A stretch of 64,000 nt of DNA from Enoplolaimus lenunculus (GCA_030248215.1 JASANG010000238.1:124001-188000); one strand, 5' to 3'. Counted from the stretch's first letter, positions 51,401 through 59,099 are shown. The notes: generated by a model from the sequence alone, not told the origin. Numbers and translations: made by a program.

Positions 51401-54400
51401 AAAATTCTTCGGGTCCACGCTCGCTTCCTTCACGAAGAACCTTTCACTGTCCAATTCGTGTTTCGACGCCTGGTTATGTGGCCAATTAATTTTACATTTC
51501 CTCAAAACGTGCACACCAAAACCAAAATTTTGTTTTTAATTTAAAAAATTACTACAAAAAGATACGCTGAATTCTAGCTCGCTTCATTGACGAGGTTCGA
51601 GCACACGTTGCACCCTGCTAAAAAGAATTTCAGGATCGGTCATTGATATAAAGTTCTGGGCGATAATGTGACCGAATTTTCGGGTTAGCAGCGTAGGCAC
51701 TGTTCCACAGTCCTATAGAAAAATTAGTATCCACGTCTTTAATGGATCATTACTAAATTTAAACACTTTGCATGGCAAAATTGTAATATTTTTGTTTACA
51801 AATTATGTTCCAATATCTAACATTGCATGCATTTATACGTTTCGTTCATTCTAAGTTCTAACCTGTGAACTTTTTTACTATTTTTGGATCCGCCCATAAA
51901 TGTTGTTAAAAGGTTTTACTGTAGATTCTATATATTTGTGTTGATATATCATAATTATTTATGATTTTAATAAATTAAGCTGATGATTTTAAGAAGTTGA
52001 CTTTATTCACCACTGTGCTGTATAACATCGATAATAACACCGGGATAACATAAAGTTCAGAAGAAGGCTGTAGGCGTTTTATTTTCAAATGACTTACAAG
52101 CAGGATAAACCTTTTCTATAGAGATCAAAATTTAGCTATAGGAAAGCGTACAAGTTTGACCGTCTTACAGAGACTTTATCTAACAACCTGTTCAATGACC
52201 GGAAAGCGTCAAACCTTTTTTATATTTGTCGTCGTATTAAAAAGTGTCTGGCTTCACCCTTCAGAATTAGAGAGAACGGCACGCCTCGGAACTTTTCAGC
52301 TGAAAATTTTCACTGTTGCTACGTATTAACAGGGGCAAAAACGCAACTCGCGCTGAACACATTCTTTTTACAAAAACGCACGGTGTGAAAGTGAAAGTTG
52401 CAAAACACGCCATACCTACTACAAATTATTTTTAGAAAAAAATACGGACAAGACTTACGTAAACTTTTTTGAGGTATCCAATAAACTAGGTGCCCTGTTT
52501 TAAGATAGAAAATTGAACAATTATTACTATATATTTTTCAAACAAATATGCTGAGGCGTTGCATGTTTTCTGAAAGTATAAAGCTGTCTTAACGCATACA
52601 GAGGGTGCTAAAATAATTTTTTTATTTAAGATCGGCACCTTTGTTTTAGGGCAGTTAGAAAAATTTCACAGATGCACCATAGTTCAAATCTAGTTGAGAA
52701 CGCCATATTCTAATTAAAACAGCGGATATTTCTGCTTTGGAAATGCAAATAGTGTATAGCAGAAAACCCAATTAAGGAGGGGCAATGGGGGCGCACAAAA
52801 CAGCGGATATTTCTGCTTTGGAAATGCAAATAGTGTATAGCAGAAAACCCAATTAAGGAGGGGCAACGCGGGCGCACCTTAATTGGCTCGAGCGGCCAAA
52901 AATGTTCTCAACTGCACGTCCAAGATATTAACTTACGGGCGTTTCTATGAAAAAATGTCAAAAACACTTTCGTGCTTGGCGCACAATACATTTGCACTTT
53001 TAATGATCAGTCTAGCGCTGTCTAACTTCCTGATAAAAGGTTCCGCGCTATTAAATGAGCAAAACTCTAATTAATGTATCGTAGATTCACAACCTCTCGT
53101 AAATTTGTTCAAAATCTAAGTTATTCAAATGTAATTAACACATTATAAAGTGGATGCTGCAGTTGTGAGACAAATAATTTTGGTCAGGATAAACGAAGGA
53201 TGGATAATTTTTAATATTGAAAATATAGCTTCGGCGACCATAGCGAGGTGTAACCTTAACAAAGTCAAGCATTTAAAAGCTAAGCTTAAATTAATTTTAT
53301 TGTTTTATTATTTAATCTTGTCGAATATATTTTGTGTACTCATACAGATTCAATGTTTTTGGGCGTCTGAAGGTTATACAATAGTCAAAATTTAAACTAT
53401 TTCTCTGAAACTTAGACCATGACTGAGTCAATTTGAACGGTGGCAGAAGACCAACAAAATTCTTTACTCTTGCGCCCGCTGATGGCTTTTACGTAAACTT
53501 TCTAAATCTTGCCTGGACCAACACAGTTTAACCAACAAAATAAAACAAACAGGTATACGAGTACTGTTGTTTAGCATGTGGATCTGTACAAATATGTCCA
53601 AACTACTAGTATCTGCTAAATTTTTATTTGCCATTAAATCTAAAACTTTGAGTTCATTTATTAATGAAAAAATTTTCAATTGCAGTGTTTAAAATTTTAT
53701 TAATCATTGTTGAGCCTTCATCCTATCTCCGCATTAAATGTACACAATAAAGCCACATATTTAAAAAGGTAAAAAACATACTTTTGCCCAATACTGCTAT
53801 CAAGTTGCGATGTGCGTCTTGTACTTGAGCTCCACAGAAACACAACGTTTGTTTTATTGTTAATCACTGCAAGGGTATCGCCATCTTTGTCCCATGCCAG
53901 CCCCGTGCAGGTTCTAAAATAAACACACGCAGGAGACAGATAACTGAATAAACTTCGCTTTGACTATTATATGATTTGAGGAAAGGTAAACAATTTTTTA
54001 ATGTTAAATTCACAGTCCAGTATATTTGAAACAAGTAGAAAACAAAAGCCGCAGTTTAACAGTAAATGTAGATTGCTGCTTCGTTTTACGTCTTGCAAAT
54101 TTTTAAGGTTGGTGGCCAACGCCTAACCATATGAAGTAATTAACCCATTCTCACATAGAGTAGACCGGGCAACTTTTATAGATATTGCGTAAAAATCAAC
54201 ACACAATGTGTATCGTTTTACAATAACTATGCGGATGCACAATACAAAGTCTCTACACATTCGGGCTCGAGTGTCCAGCTCCTATAGTTGAGTAGTGATA
54301 GCAAACGCCTTCTATCCGTGAGGCTGTGATTCGAGTCCTGGCTTGACATACGTATTAAGTTCTTATACGTTTTATAGGAAATATTCATGTGTGAAACGGT

Positions 54401-56959
54401 TAATCCGGTTAGTAATTATCTAAAATGTGAATTTCTAACCCAGCAATTGTAAACGGTGCTTAATAGTCACAAATTTAGTCTGTTTTGAAGGGGTTAAATT
54501 TGTTAAATGATTAAAAATCCAATATGTTGCAAAAGCCGTCTCATTGATCATACCCTGGCAGCCCGATTTCGTCCACAACTTCTCCGTGTCGGTCGTAAAT
54601 CGTGACCAAGTTTGTTGGTCTGAAAGGTAGAATCAGTGCCCATATTATTTGACTGTATATAACACCTATTATCAGTCGGATATGTAGGTGGCTCTGCCAC
54701 TCTTAAACCTATTTCAAATTAAAACCTAAAACATAAAATGAAACCTTAAATCAAAACCACACCTTAAGGGAGTCCCTGGCTCCACCTAGTCTCTCTTAGA
54801 CCTTAAGTTAGGCTTAGGCGTTGCTACAAGGCGTATAATTGTTAAAATCGATGCTATGGCGGCTGTGTCCGCAATGTAAACTTACCTGGGCCCTGCGTGG
54901 CCATTGAATAATGTTGTGTAATGGGCATGGCTATATTTGCGGTTATGGACATAGCTAGGCTATGTCAGTACTAATATGGTGCTTTATATGGTGTGTGTCT
55001 AAATGCGTTATTGTGGTTGTTTCGGAAGGTGTACAGGGGGATTGGCTCTGGACCTAATCAGCATTGACGGACACCCAATTGTGGATGTCGGACGTTATGC
55101 AAATTAGGTCGAGACGCAAAAGGGGTAGTCGGGACCGGAATCAGTTCTAACTTTTGGCTAGTCGAATTCAGTGGTGGTATTTTTTCAGCAACTTACTGTG
55201 TATTATACGGTTTTGGCTTATTGAAATTTTTGTACGGTTGGCGTAAAGGCAGTTACTCGGTAAGTAAGGTTTAGTAGAATTAGTTTAGAAATAGTCACGG
55301 TGGCCTAAAATTCGAAGGAAACCACGGTGTCACGGAGATAATCTGGAGTGCGCAAGGAGCGGAATTACCCAGTATAGAATACTGCTGTCATGTGCTAACA
55401 GGGGATTGTGTTGTACCGGAAAACCTGGGAAACGTAGTCTAGTAAATCTAACGGGGTTAGATTTATTATTCTACAACGGATTGGGCCAAATCTAACGGGG
55501 TTAGATTGGTCGGAAAAATTTGGTGTATCTCTAACGGGGTTAGAGTGCACGGCTAAAAACAGGGTGTAATTCTAACGGGGTTAGAATTGCACGGATACTG
55601 GGAAATAGTAACAGTATTGGTATTGTTCAAGCCAATGGCTGGACTAAAACGGATTCAGGTATAGGCTTTAAGGATTCCGGCCCAGGTTGCCAAGTGAATT
55701 GCATAACCTGTGATTTGCTTGTAATACTCGGTGTTATACAGGATTTGGGTGGGGTTAATAAACGATTACCGGTCGCGTTTACTAAATCAGAGCGATAAGC
55801 ATACATCGAGGAAAGAACTGCATACAGGATACAGCGTCTAGTCAAAATCACAAACTTCTCACAGGATACACGAAATGTAAATTTGGCACACTGTTAACGG
55901 GTTAAACTACGTAAAAGTTACTATTAATACCGGGTCCATCAATGCTTGTAGTCGTTCATATCTGCAGCAATTGTTCTGTTAATATTTACGTATTTTAATA
56001 TATTTTTGCGATAGGAAGATCGTGTGGCACACAAATACAACTACATAGTATGGGGCACCGTTAGCAATTTATTGAATTTTAATATCGTGAATTCCTAAAC
56101 GGGTGGGGTTACATTTTTTCAAAGTGTATGCTATATCCAAGAAGGCATTCGTTAACCCACGCTTTAAGCTTACAGAATTAAACTATTTATTAATTTATAC
56201 TTGCGAAATTCTCAATATTTACTTGTTCTGGAACGGTGCTCAAAATAAGTATGTAAGGCATTCCAGCTTTAATGTATAAATAGCTAATTCAGCGTTTTTA
56301 TTCCTAGATGGCGTATTTACTTTGGATTTGCAAACAATTACCGTAAACTTAAAGTTGTTTTAATAAATATCCACCAGTTTACCAGTTATTGAACATACCC
56401 AGCCAGAGCAAGATAATTGCCAGAGACTTTTTGCCATTGAAATTTAATGCGATCACTTACTGCACTGCGACGAGTTTGAGGAGCAACAGTAAACAACACC
56501 TGAAATTAATATGGTGTTCACTAAAATGCCTCCCGTGGCTATAAATTCTGCACTCCAAGAAAATATTTATCTGCCCCCCTTGCTTGTGTATCTAAAATCT
56601 TTGCATGTCCCGCCAGAAACTTTTTAGTCCACTAGCCGGTACAGCAGGCTACAGACACAAATGAAACAAAATATAGGTAACAAATAGTTGGCCGGTGCTG
56701 TTGGCTGTTATGATATTGAAATTTAATTGATTTGTGTTTAGTTCTGTCCTTTTTAAAGTTTTTTCACCGAACTGTGGTTCTGCAGAACATAAAGCTGTGT
56801 TCAAGTTATCGCATCTAATGCTACGTTAACGAAAAATCTAGACAAAAAGAATGTATAGACTAACACTACTTAACTGGTGAAACTAAGATTCGTTTCAAAA
56901 TAATCTTTAATATGATAATTGTAGGGTTTTGAATAATACTTGATTACACTCACTTTCAT
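15460..56959 (-). CDS. WDR19: WDR19 / IFT144 (dyf-2), intraflagellar transport complex A subunit; 39 coding exons
   Basis: Every exon was placed by reading the minus strand and joining GT/AG sites. The 39 exons sum to 4,221 nt (1,406 residues plus stop), and all phases agree. From memory of human WDR19 (about 1,342 residues), collinear matches run end to end: [88 protein letters not shown]. Layout: two WD40 propellers (about 1-335 and 340-660), a TPR-like solenoid (about 710-1290) and a C-terminal set of four CxxC pairs. The protein is a core IFT-A subunit for retrograde transport and membrane-protein entry in cilia; in C. elegans dyf-2 acts in ciliated sensory neurons. Exon coordinates are in the next four entries. 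Introns reach 6.9 kb and carry MITEs and a whole antisense receptor gene. The start is ATG AAA then GTGAGT at 56953, giving [10 protein letters not shown], which parallels human MKRIFSLLEK. Confidence 0.95.
16208..16345 (+). repeat. TTAGGC-like dispersed repeat
   Basis: GGGGCGGAACGTTTTTCCGG, then TTTTTGCTTAGGCTTAAAC, AATATGCTTACACTACTGTT and CGGCCCTGTTCTAGACATTGG. This is the clearest full-length unit of the family (about 140 bp). It lies between receptor A's 3' side and WDR19 exon 37, outside any exon. Confidence 0.75.
16992..17303. repeat. ACCCATATGGGT palindrome cluster in WDR19 intron 37
   Basis: TACCCATATGGATA (16993-17006), ATCCATATGGGTA (17235-17247) and the perfect 12-base palindrome ACCCATATGGGT (17289-17300) share a CCATATGG core. 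Further half-sites occur at about 17060 and 17267. Outer copies face each other as though they bounded an element of about 310 bp, but no target duplication was resolved. The shared repeat with GACAACTTGTC follows at 17402-17515. Confidence 0.5.
20487..20858 (+). CDS. Unrecognised 123-codon ORF antisense in WDR19 intron
   Basis: ATG to stop is uninterrupted within the 810-base intron between WDR19 exons 31 and 32, on the opposite strand. The product is basic and Cys-containing ([52 protein letters not shown]), with no signal peptide or domain I recognise. It could be a small nested gene or a chance frame. The local base composition is slightly less AT-rich than the surrounding intron. Confidence 0.25.
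   Translation: MKRWNQNVQLHTGLDPWLLSTITTSRAIQTANRLRHMAVPSADYIAYFECVRKRGFQCSTAKSEVALAKTGRNQCSKRGAFSRKLKHEFVFFTDYKAHAEKCTNPLLMVCQPSSQQSTVANCG
22901..23170 (+). mobile_element. TTAA-flanked piggyBac-type MITE with tRNA-like core, copy 1
   Basis: Starts TTAACCATTTCACTCATAGA and ends CATATGAGAAAGGGTTAA, giving a TTAA duplication and CCC(T/A)TTCNCATATG inverted ends, the hallmark of piggyBac-type elements. The core contains TATAGCTCAGTGGTCA (an A-box form) and GAGATCGAATC (a B-box form), separated as in a tRNA. It has no coding capacity and lies in WDR19 intron 28. Confidence 0.75.
23761..24031 (+). mobile_element. TTAA-flanked MITE with tRNA-like core, copy 2
   Basis: Same length and orientation as copy 1, 860 bases further on. 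The left flank reads ATAA (one change from TTAA) and the right end GAGAACGGGTTAA. The tRNA-like core reads TATAGCTCAGTGGTCATCG, then GTGTTTCGAATC. Between the two copies (23171-23760) there is a GC-rich patch with CCCCTCATTTTTGAGGGG, a short hairpin. Confidence 0.75.
26601..26818. mobile_element. About 215 bp MITE with CCCATATTCTCAAATG ends, copy 1
   Basis: The left end CCCATATTCTCAAATGTCTA and right end (CCCGTATTCTCAAATGTGTG on the minus strand) are inverted repeats of about 20 bp. Next to them sit CACCTATCATCAGTTAG and CTATCACCAACTGGTGAT, a second inverted pair. The middle has ATTTCAAAATTGG. Related copies are at 44523-44728 and 46026-46242. It lies in WDR19 intron 27. No target duplication was resolved. 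Confidence 0.7.
27549..27640 (+). repeat. tRNA-derived SINE head or tRNA-like relic
   Basis: TTAGCTAACTGCTTAGAGC resembles an A box/D arm and GTAGGTTCAAGCCCTAG a B box/T arm (four of five T-stem pairs). The acceptor stem does not close well in either register tried, and the anticodon arm is not convincing, so a working tRNA is unlikely. It lies in WDR19 intron 25-26. The sequence after 27640 is AT-rich, as in a SINE tail. Confidence 0.4.
31537..31681. mobile_element. Small TIR element (GGCTACGGGCCTGA ends)
   Basis: The left end TCGGACCCGTAGCC and right end GGCTACGGGCCTGA are inverted repeats (12 of 14). A related piece lies at 41825-41962, with TGTATGCCCCTCCTGAAA, GTGAGCTGG and TACGGG. A fainter one is at 56565-56655, and a lone GGTTACGGGCCTGAC end is at 48592. 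It lies in WDR19 intron 19, 33 bases upstream of the exon 20 acceptor in transcript sense. Only 145 bp, with no coding capacity. Confidence 0.55.
33290..33445 (-). repeat. WDR19: Tandem repeat of the WDR19 exon 17 splice donor
   Basis: On the minus strand the exon 17 end ATTGCAAGAAAAG|GTAAATAACAT is followed by further copies of about 37 bp. Each repeats the exon tail plus donor: donor cores at 33437-33439 (used), a degenerate one near 33400 (AAAAAGTAAC), then GCAGAAGAAGGTAAATAAC at 33367-33369 and 33330-33332, and AGAAGGTAAAT at 33293-33295. The unit also carries ATAAAAATAAAATTTA. The array begins in the last coding bases of exon 17 and extends into the intron. Confidence 0.85.
33884..34040 (-). 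mobile_element. TTAA-flanked MITE, truncated reverse copy 3
   Basis: TTAACCCATTCTTACATGAA opens the element in reverse orientation, so this is the 3' end of the family. Then come degenerate B-box and A-box regions (ATCACCACTTTATAGGAGC) and the TTGACAATCGAGCGCGAGG part of the core. The other end is missing. It lies in the WDR19 intron between exons 16 and 17. Confidence 0.6.
35277..35462 (+). repeat. TTAGGC-like dispersed repeat
   Basis: GGCCCACGTAAAGATCAAGG, GCGGAACGTTTTTCTGCGG, TTTGTTTAGGCGTAAACTTAGG, GGAATATGCATATTCC and CAGCCCTGTTCTATAAATTTGG. The same head (CATGTAAAGATCAGGGGCG) occurs at 33183-33300 and a similar body at 42220-42360 and 49780-49905. It lies in the WDR19 intron between exons 14 and 15. 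Confidence 0.7.
36105..37050 (+). repeat. Leader plus satellite array, second locus (four to five units)
   Basis: GAACGAAGCTCGGAGTTTCG, GGGGTCGAAAGGGGGATG and a (CCGT/CTGT)n microsatellite (36183-36230) repeat the 597-790 leader. Units follow at about 155-174 bp spacing, marked by TTAGTTAAGCCTAAATTAGG, ACCGATAATTGA and TAGTTAGCTAATAG. It lies in the WDR19 intron between exons 13 and 14, ending about 250 bases from exon 13. Confidence 0.8.
38971..39419 (+). mobile_element. TA-flanked MITE, copy 2
   Basis: TA, then CTGTATTGACTCGATTAAGA, and a right end reading CTGTAGTGACCAGAATAAGA on the minus strand, then TA. 445 bp inside the flanks. The family interior is present (CCCCAATTTGAGTCCGAATC, TACCCTCTGGAGGGGCCAAA). 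It lies about 1.1 kb upstream of receptor B, within WDR19 intron 12. Confidence 0.85.
40497..44036 (+). CDS. Ionotropic glutamate receptor-like protein B (divergent IR), nested in WDR19 intron 12
   Basis: Exons are 40497-41017, 42070-42184 and 43314-44036: 1,359 nt, 452 residues, phases 2 and 0 as in gene A. S1 features: [31 protein letters not shown] (36-51), then [13 protein letters not shown] and [17 protein letters not shown], the counterpart of the iGluR stretch before M1. M1 is [19 protein letters not shown] (137-155); the F..PLS..VW lead-in is a family hallmark. Exon 2 holds an M3-like helix ([18 protein letters not shown]). Exon 3 holds S2 ([28 protein letters not shown]) and M4 ([16 protein letters not shown], about 418-433), then a 15-residue tail. 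The classical glutamate-binding Arg of S1 is not evident. There is no amino-terminal domain or signal peptide; an in-frame TAA lies 36 bases upstream of the ATG. Likely a membrane sensory channel subunit, by family. It is opposite in strand to WDR19 and wholly intronic. Confidence 0.82.
41320..41769 (-). mobile_element. TA-flanked MITE, copy 3 (reverse), in receptor B intron 1
   Basis: TA, CTGTAGGCATTGACCCGAAT, and a right end reading CTGTATTGACCCGAATAAGA on the minus strand, then TA. The interior runs opposite to copies 1, 2 and 4 (GGTACCCCCTTGTTATTCGG near the left; GGGGACCCCGTCTTATTACC near the right). It fills about 43 percent of receptor B intron 1. Confidence 0.85.
42220..42360 (+). repeat. 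TTAGGC-like dispersed repeat in receptor B intron 2
   Basis: GAAGCTTAGGCTTAACAATA, TGCTTATACTACTGTTACG and TTGTCTATACATTGGCCC match the family tail. A longer degenerate hexamer stretch follows at 42765-42830 (GGCTTTGGCTTAGG, CTTAGGCCTAACC). A reverse GGAG-rich unit ending CACCCTGG is at 43170-43260 in the same intron. Confidence 0.65.
44523..44728. mobile_element. About 215 bp MITE, copy 2
   Basis: CCCGTACTCTGAAATGCTTA to CACACATTTAAGAATATTGG, with ACCTATCGCCAGTTAG and ACCACCAACTGGTGATAGG inside. It lies immediately upstream, in transcript sense, of WDR19 exon 12, about 90 bases from the acceptor. Confidence 0.65.
46026..46242. mobile_element. About 215 bp MITE, copy 3
   Basis: CCATATTCTCAAATGTCTAT to ACACATTTAAGAATACGG, with CTATCATCAGTTAG and TACAAGACCTATTACAAACG inside. 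It lies in the WDR19 intron between exons 10 and 11. A short further fragment (CCCATATTATTTGACTG, then ACACCTATTATCAGTCGG) is at about 54641-54690. Confidence 0.65.
46718..46913 (+). mobile_element. TTAA-type MITE, copy 4 with internal deletion
   Basis: Starts GCCCTTTCACTCACACAG and ends ATTCATGTGAGAAAAGATTG. The middle from the A-box (TCTGTAGCTCACAG) jumps straight to the right end, so the B-box half of the tRNA-like core is gone. It lies in the WDR19 intron between exons 9 and 10. Confidence 0.6.
48888..48992 (+). repeat. Degenerate (CCTAAAC/AGCCTA)n stretch
   Basis: About 100 bases of hexamer-like phrases (CTTAAACCACAGCCTTAGC, TAAACCTAATCGG, TAACCTAAACATAAACC, AACCTAAGC) resemble decayed TTAGGC telomere repeat read on the C-rich strand. 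It lies in the WDR19 intron between exons 6 and 7, about 50 bases from exon 7. Similar stretches are at 12325-12400, 24620-24690 and 54700-54830. Confidence 0.6.
50757..50872 (+). repeat. 10-bp minisatellite (ACGGYGRCGY)n, about 11 copies
   Basis: The block parses into ACGGTGGCGG, ACGATGGCGG, ACGGCGACGT, ACGGTGACCC, ATGGCGGCGT, ACGGTAACGC, ACAGCAACGT, ACGGCGACC, ACCGGTGACTC, ACGGTAGCGC and ACGGCGAAT. It is strongly GC-rich and CpG-rich against an AT-rich intron (WDR19 intron 4). ORFs on both strands here simply read through the repeat. Confidence 0.8.
51264..51898. mobile_element. hAT-like non-autonomous element
   Basis: The left end CAGGGGCGGATCCAGATAA and right end (TATGGGCGGATCCAAAAATA on the minus strand) are inverted repeats sharing GGGCGGATCCA. 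The CAGGGGCGG start is typical of hAT elements. The two ends differ in the first three bases and no 8 bp target duplication was seen. It lies in WDR19 intron 4. Confidence 0.45.
52720..52880 (+). repeat. Two-copy tandem duplication, 81 bp period
   Basis: CAGCGGATATTTCTGCTTTG starts at 52720 and again at 52801. The copies are nearly identical to the end (GGCAATGGGGGCGCAC versus GGCAACGCGGGCGCAC), so the duplication is recent. It lies in WDR19 intron 4. Confidence 0.9.
54140..54404 (+). mobile_element. TTAA-flanked MITE with tRNA-like core, copy 5
   Basis: Starts TTAACCCATTCTCACATAGA and ends CATGTGTGAAACGGTTAA. This copy keeps the best anticodon-like stem: GCCT at 54309 pairs with AGGC before GTGATTCGAGTCC, a near-canonical B box. 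It lies in the WDR19 intron between exons 3 and 4. Confidence 0.7.
55441..55592 (+). repeat. Array of four hairpins with TCTAAC-GGG-GTTAGA core
   Basis: Stems: AAATCTAAC/GTTAGATTT (55444-55464), CCAA(A)TCTAAC/GTTAGATTGG (55486-55509), CTCTAAC/GTTAGAG (55529-55545) and AATTCTAAC/GTTAGAATT (55568-55588, extended by GTGT/GCAC with one G-T pair). The loop GGG and inner six pairs are constant while the outer pairs change on both sides together. The surrounding 54800-55900 is less AT-rich than its flanks and has no convincing ORF. It lies in WDR19 intron 2. Confidence 0.85.
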
Positions 56960-57250
56960 GATCTTGTTGTGTCAAACGTATCAAAATGGTGTCGCAAAGA
57001 CATGAAGTTGTGCTAAGTTGTAAGTATTTCAATTCTTAATAGTTTTTTTCGGAAAAAATCGCTATAGGAACATCCGATCAAAAAGTTGTTATTCAATTTA
57101 ACAATCGTCAATAAATCATATGGCAAATTTTCAATTCACAAATCCAATTGTATATTCATATGCGGCCAATGTTCGCTCTTATCATCGAGCAATGAGTCCT
57201 AGTGGACAACTGGGTAAATTACGTACAATCAGTGTTTGTGTATTACAATG
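56960..57250. promoter_or_regulatory. WDR19 upstream region, possibly with a divergent start
   Basis: On the plus strand ATGGTGTCGCAAAGACATGA (56986) runs 34 bases to a strong donor-like GTAAGTATT. A second coding-like stretch (MANFQFTNPIVYSYAANVRS, from 57119) ends at GGTAAATTACG. I could not join them in frame, so a divergent gene is only possible. No convincing TATA box or RFX X-box (the usual cilium-gene element) was found between 56960 and 57250. Confidence 0.25.
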
Positions 57251-57402
57251 AAAAAAATTAAAAAACTTTTTCTGATATTTTTGGCCAAAATCATTCTTAA
57301 AACCGTGCGGATTTCATCACTAACAAAAACTTCAGTAGACTACTCCAATACGTAGCAGTCAAAATTAATGATTTTTATAAATACAAAGGAAATGCTGCAA
57401 AC

Positions 57403-57663
57403 ATATCAACGCACACAGCGTAACCATGCAAGCATCACTAGACCGGTTGCTACGTAGGGTGGTGATATATCTGGAGCAGAAATATTTAACGTTAAAATGC
57501 CAAAATCCGCTCTAACTTGTCGCATTTCTAATGGGATACTGATTTGCCTAGCAATATAAGTGATAAAACTAAAAGAGATGCTATTGAATTGGTTGGCGCT
57601 TAGATTGTAATAAATTCCAAACACCGGATTTTGTTCTAGTACACTTACCACTGATTTAAAGAT
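57403..57663 (-). CDS. Unrecognised coding-like stretch
   Basis: After an AG at the minus-strand site near 57664 (TTTAAATCAG) the frame is open for about 85 codons to TGA. The product reads VLEQNPVFGIYYNLSA, FITYIARQISIPLEM, RADFGILTLNISAPDIS, then VATGLVMLAWLRC. The mix of polar and hydrophobic segments looks protein-like, but I do not recognise it. A donor-like GTAAGTG directly follows the AG, so the exon reading is doubtful. It lies upstream of WDR19 on the same strand and could be unrelated. Confidence 0.2.
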
Positions 57664-58057
57664 AAGGCTTAGGCTAGATTTGGACAAAAGACTTAACCAA
57701 AGGTAAGTCATTCATTAACTATAACTTCAAATGTAAGCGTATAAGCGCAAATGTGGAAGGATAGTGTACAAGAGCCCTTAATTGCATTTTGCGTAATTTT
57801 GCAGCCTAAGATCGGTCGGACTCGGAAATGGAGTGGGATGTATAGCACTTAAAACCATAACATAGCTTTTTAAGTTTGTATTGAATGCATAGTTCATATG
57901 TATTAGCATTAGTATTTCGACGCCGGGTCTCCAGATTGGCATACAGCGCTGAGTTCTAAATAGCCATTAGGCTCGGTCCAAAGACAACATTTAGTTCTTC
58001 AAGCTGCTATGCCAATAGCATTTAATGGTAGACGTTAAATATCGTCTCAAGTTACGC

Positions 58058-58198
58058 CTATTCCGGACCCGTTAAACGGAAAAGTGGTTTATTATAACCG
58101 TCACCAAAAAGGTTTAAGTCACAAGTTGTCGCTAGGTTGAGAGTTGTGGAAGAATCTTGTTGTTGGTTTGTCGGGTTTTCATAGCTCGAAAATGACAT
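58058..58198 (-). CDS. Unrecognised short coding-like ORF
   Basis: From ATG at 58198 the frame runs 46 codons to a stop at 58058-58060: MSFSSYENPTNQQQDSS, TTLNLATTCDLNLFGDGYN, KPLFRLTGPE. Composition is protein-like (Asn/Gln/Ser-rich, low in AT-codon bias), and an AG acceptor lies just before it (TCATCGGCAG). No homology is recalled. It may be an exon of a minus-strand gene to the right of WDR19. Confidence 0.22.
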   Translation of the reverse strand: MSFSSYENPTNQQQDSSTTLNLATTCDLNLFGDGYNKPLFRLTGPE

Positions 58199-58426
58199 TA
58201 GCTCTGCCGATGATGGATTTCGAATTTTGTAAGAAAATTTAAGCAATTTCGTTTGTGAGATGTGTTTTTCTCATCTGCTGATTTTGTTTGTATGTTTAAT
58301 TTATCGATGGCAGCCTGAGTATGTTTTTATTAGAATAATTGTGCCAAAATGAAGATTATGGTGTAAAAGCCTTGATCTGTGAAAACATTTTCATTTCCGT
58401 TTTGTTTACGGATAGTTTTCGTACCA

Positions 58427-58849
58427 CTGTATAGTGACCCGTATTAGAGGGGGTAATAAAAGGTGGTCCGCATTTTGAGTCCCAATCAATAGGAGTCCGT
58501 ATTCCTAATAAGAGTCCGTAAGCGGATTGAGGACAACCCTAATTAGAGTCCATAAATGTCAATTATCCCTACTTGTTGTGCATAAATTACTCCAGTACCA
58601 AACATAGTTGAGCTCGAAACTTTAAGACATACTTAAGTTGAGAGTACATTCCTAAGTATAACCTTGCATTATCGCTCAAGTTTTTATACAAGACAAATAA
58701 AGGTTGAATTCAGCGGATACTTGTAATACCTGATATGTATCAGTAACGAAGGGTGGATGAGGACGGAATTGAAAATAGATAACAGGGGGATACCCTCTGG
58801 AGAGGCCAAATAAACATCAGTCCCCCCTTTCATTCGGGTCACTACAGTT
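58427..58849 (+). mobile_element. TA-type MITE, copy 4
   Basis: CTGTATAGTGACCCGTATTA at the left and a right end reading CTGTAGTGACCCGAATGAAA on the minus strand. The interior is as in the other copies (GTCCCAATCAATAGGAG, TACCCTCTGGAGAGGCCAAA). It is slightly shorter, and the flanking TA pair is no longer clear. It lies between the WDR19 start and the GC-rich block. Confidence 0.75.
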
Positions 58850-59099
58850 TAATTGTACTAAGCGTGACTTATAAATTACTGGATCGAACCCTGATTTCTT
58901 GAACAATTTGCTTTGCTTCGAGTACAAATATAATTGTATATTGGTTAATTATAGTCGTCAGCGGCTTTTTAGAATTTTAAGGATAATATTTTTAGCCACG
59001 GTTTGGCTAAACATTTTATCTCTCGGAAATATGCTTATTAATGACTTGGTTTGCATAAATTGACAATACGTATATTTCCGTGTGTAAAGATAAAGGTGG

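Larger units (their letters stand above)
44278..56959 (-). other. WDR19: WDR19 exons 1-12 (first propeller, start of second)
   Basis: Exons are 56954-56959, 56399-56499, 54554-54619, 53782-53913, 50158-50256, 49498-49551, 48651-48834, 47952-48064, 47374-47455, 46399-46490, 45734-45815 and 44278-44436 (residues 1-390). WD-type signatures include [18 protein letters not shown] (exon 5), [13 protein letters not shown] (exon 6), [15 protein letters not shown] (exon 7), [18 protein letters not shown] (exon 8), [15 protein letters not shown] (exon 9), [19 protein letters not shown] (exon 10) and [20 protein letters not shown] (exon 12). Exon 7 ends in an acidic/Ser-rich stretch ([16 protein letters not shown]) that is more polar than the human equivalent. 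Exon 11 is read to the donor GTGAAAG, the choice that keeps frame with exon 12. Confidence 0.93.

Noticed and set aside
55441-55592. Regularly spaced TCTAACGGGGTTAGA repeats resembling a CRISPR array
   Set aside because: Spacing is uneven (44, 41 and 41 bases between starts), the spacers are partly self-complementary with the repeat, there are no cas genes, and the genome is eukaryotic.
56960-57250. RFX/DAF-19 X-box upstream of WDR19
   Set aside because: CATATGGCAAA near 57115 resembles one half-site, but the other half does not fit and the spacing is poor. No acceptable full motif was found.
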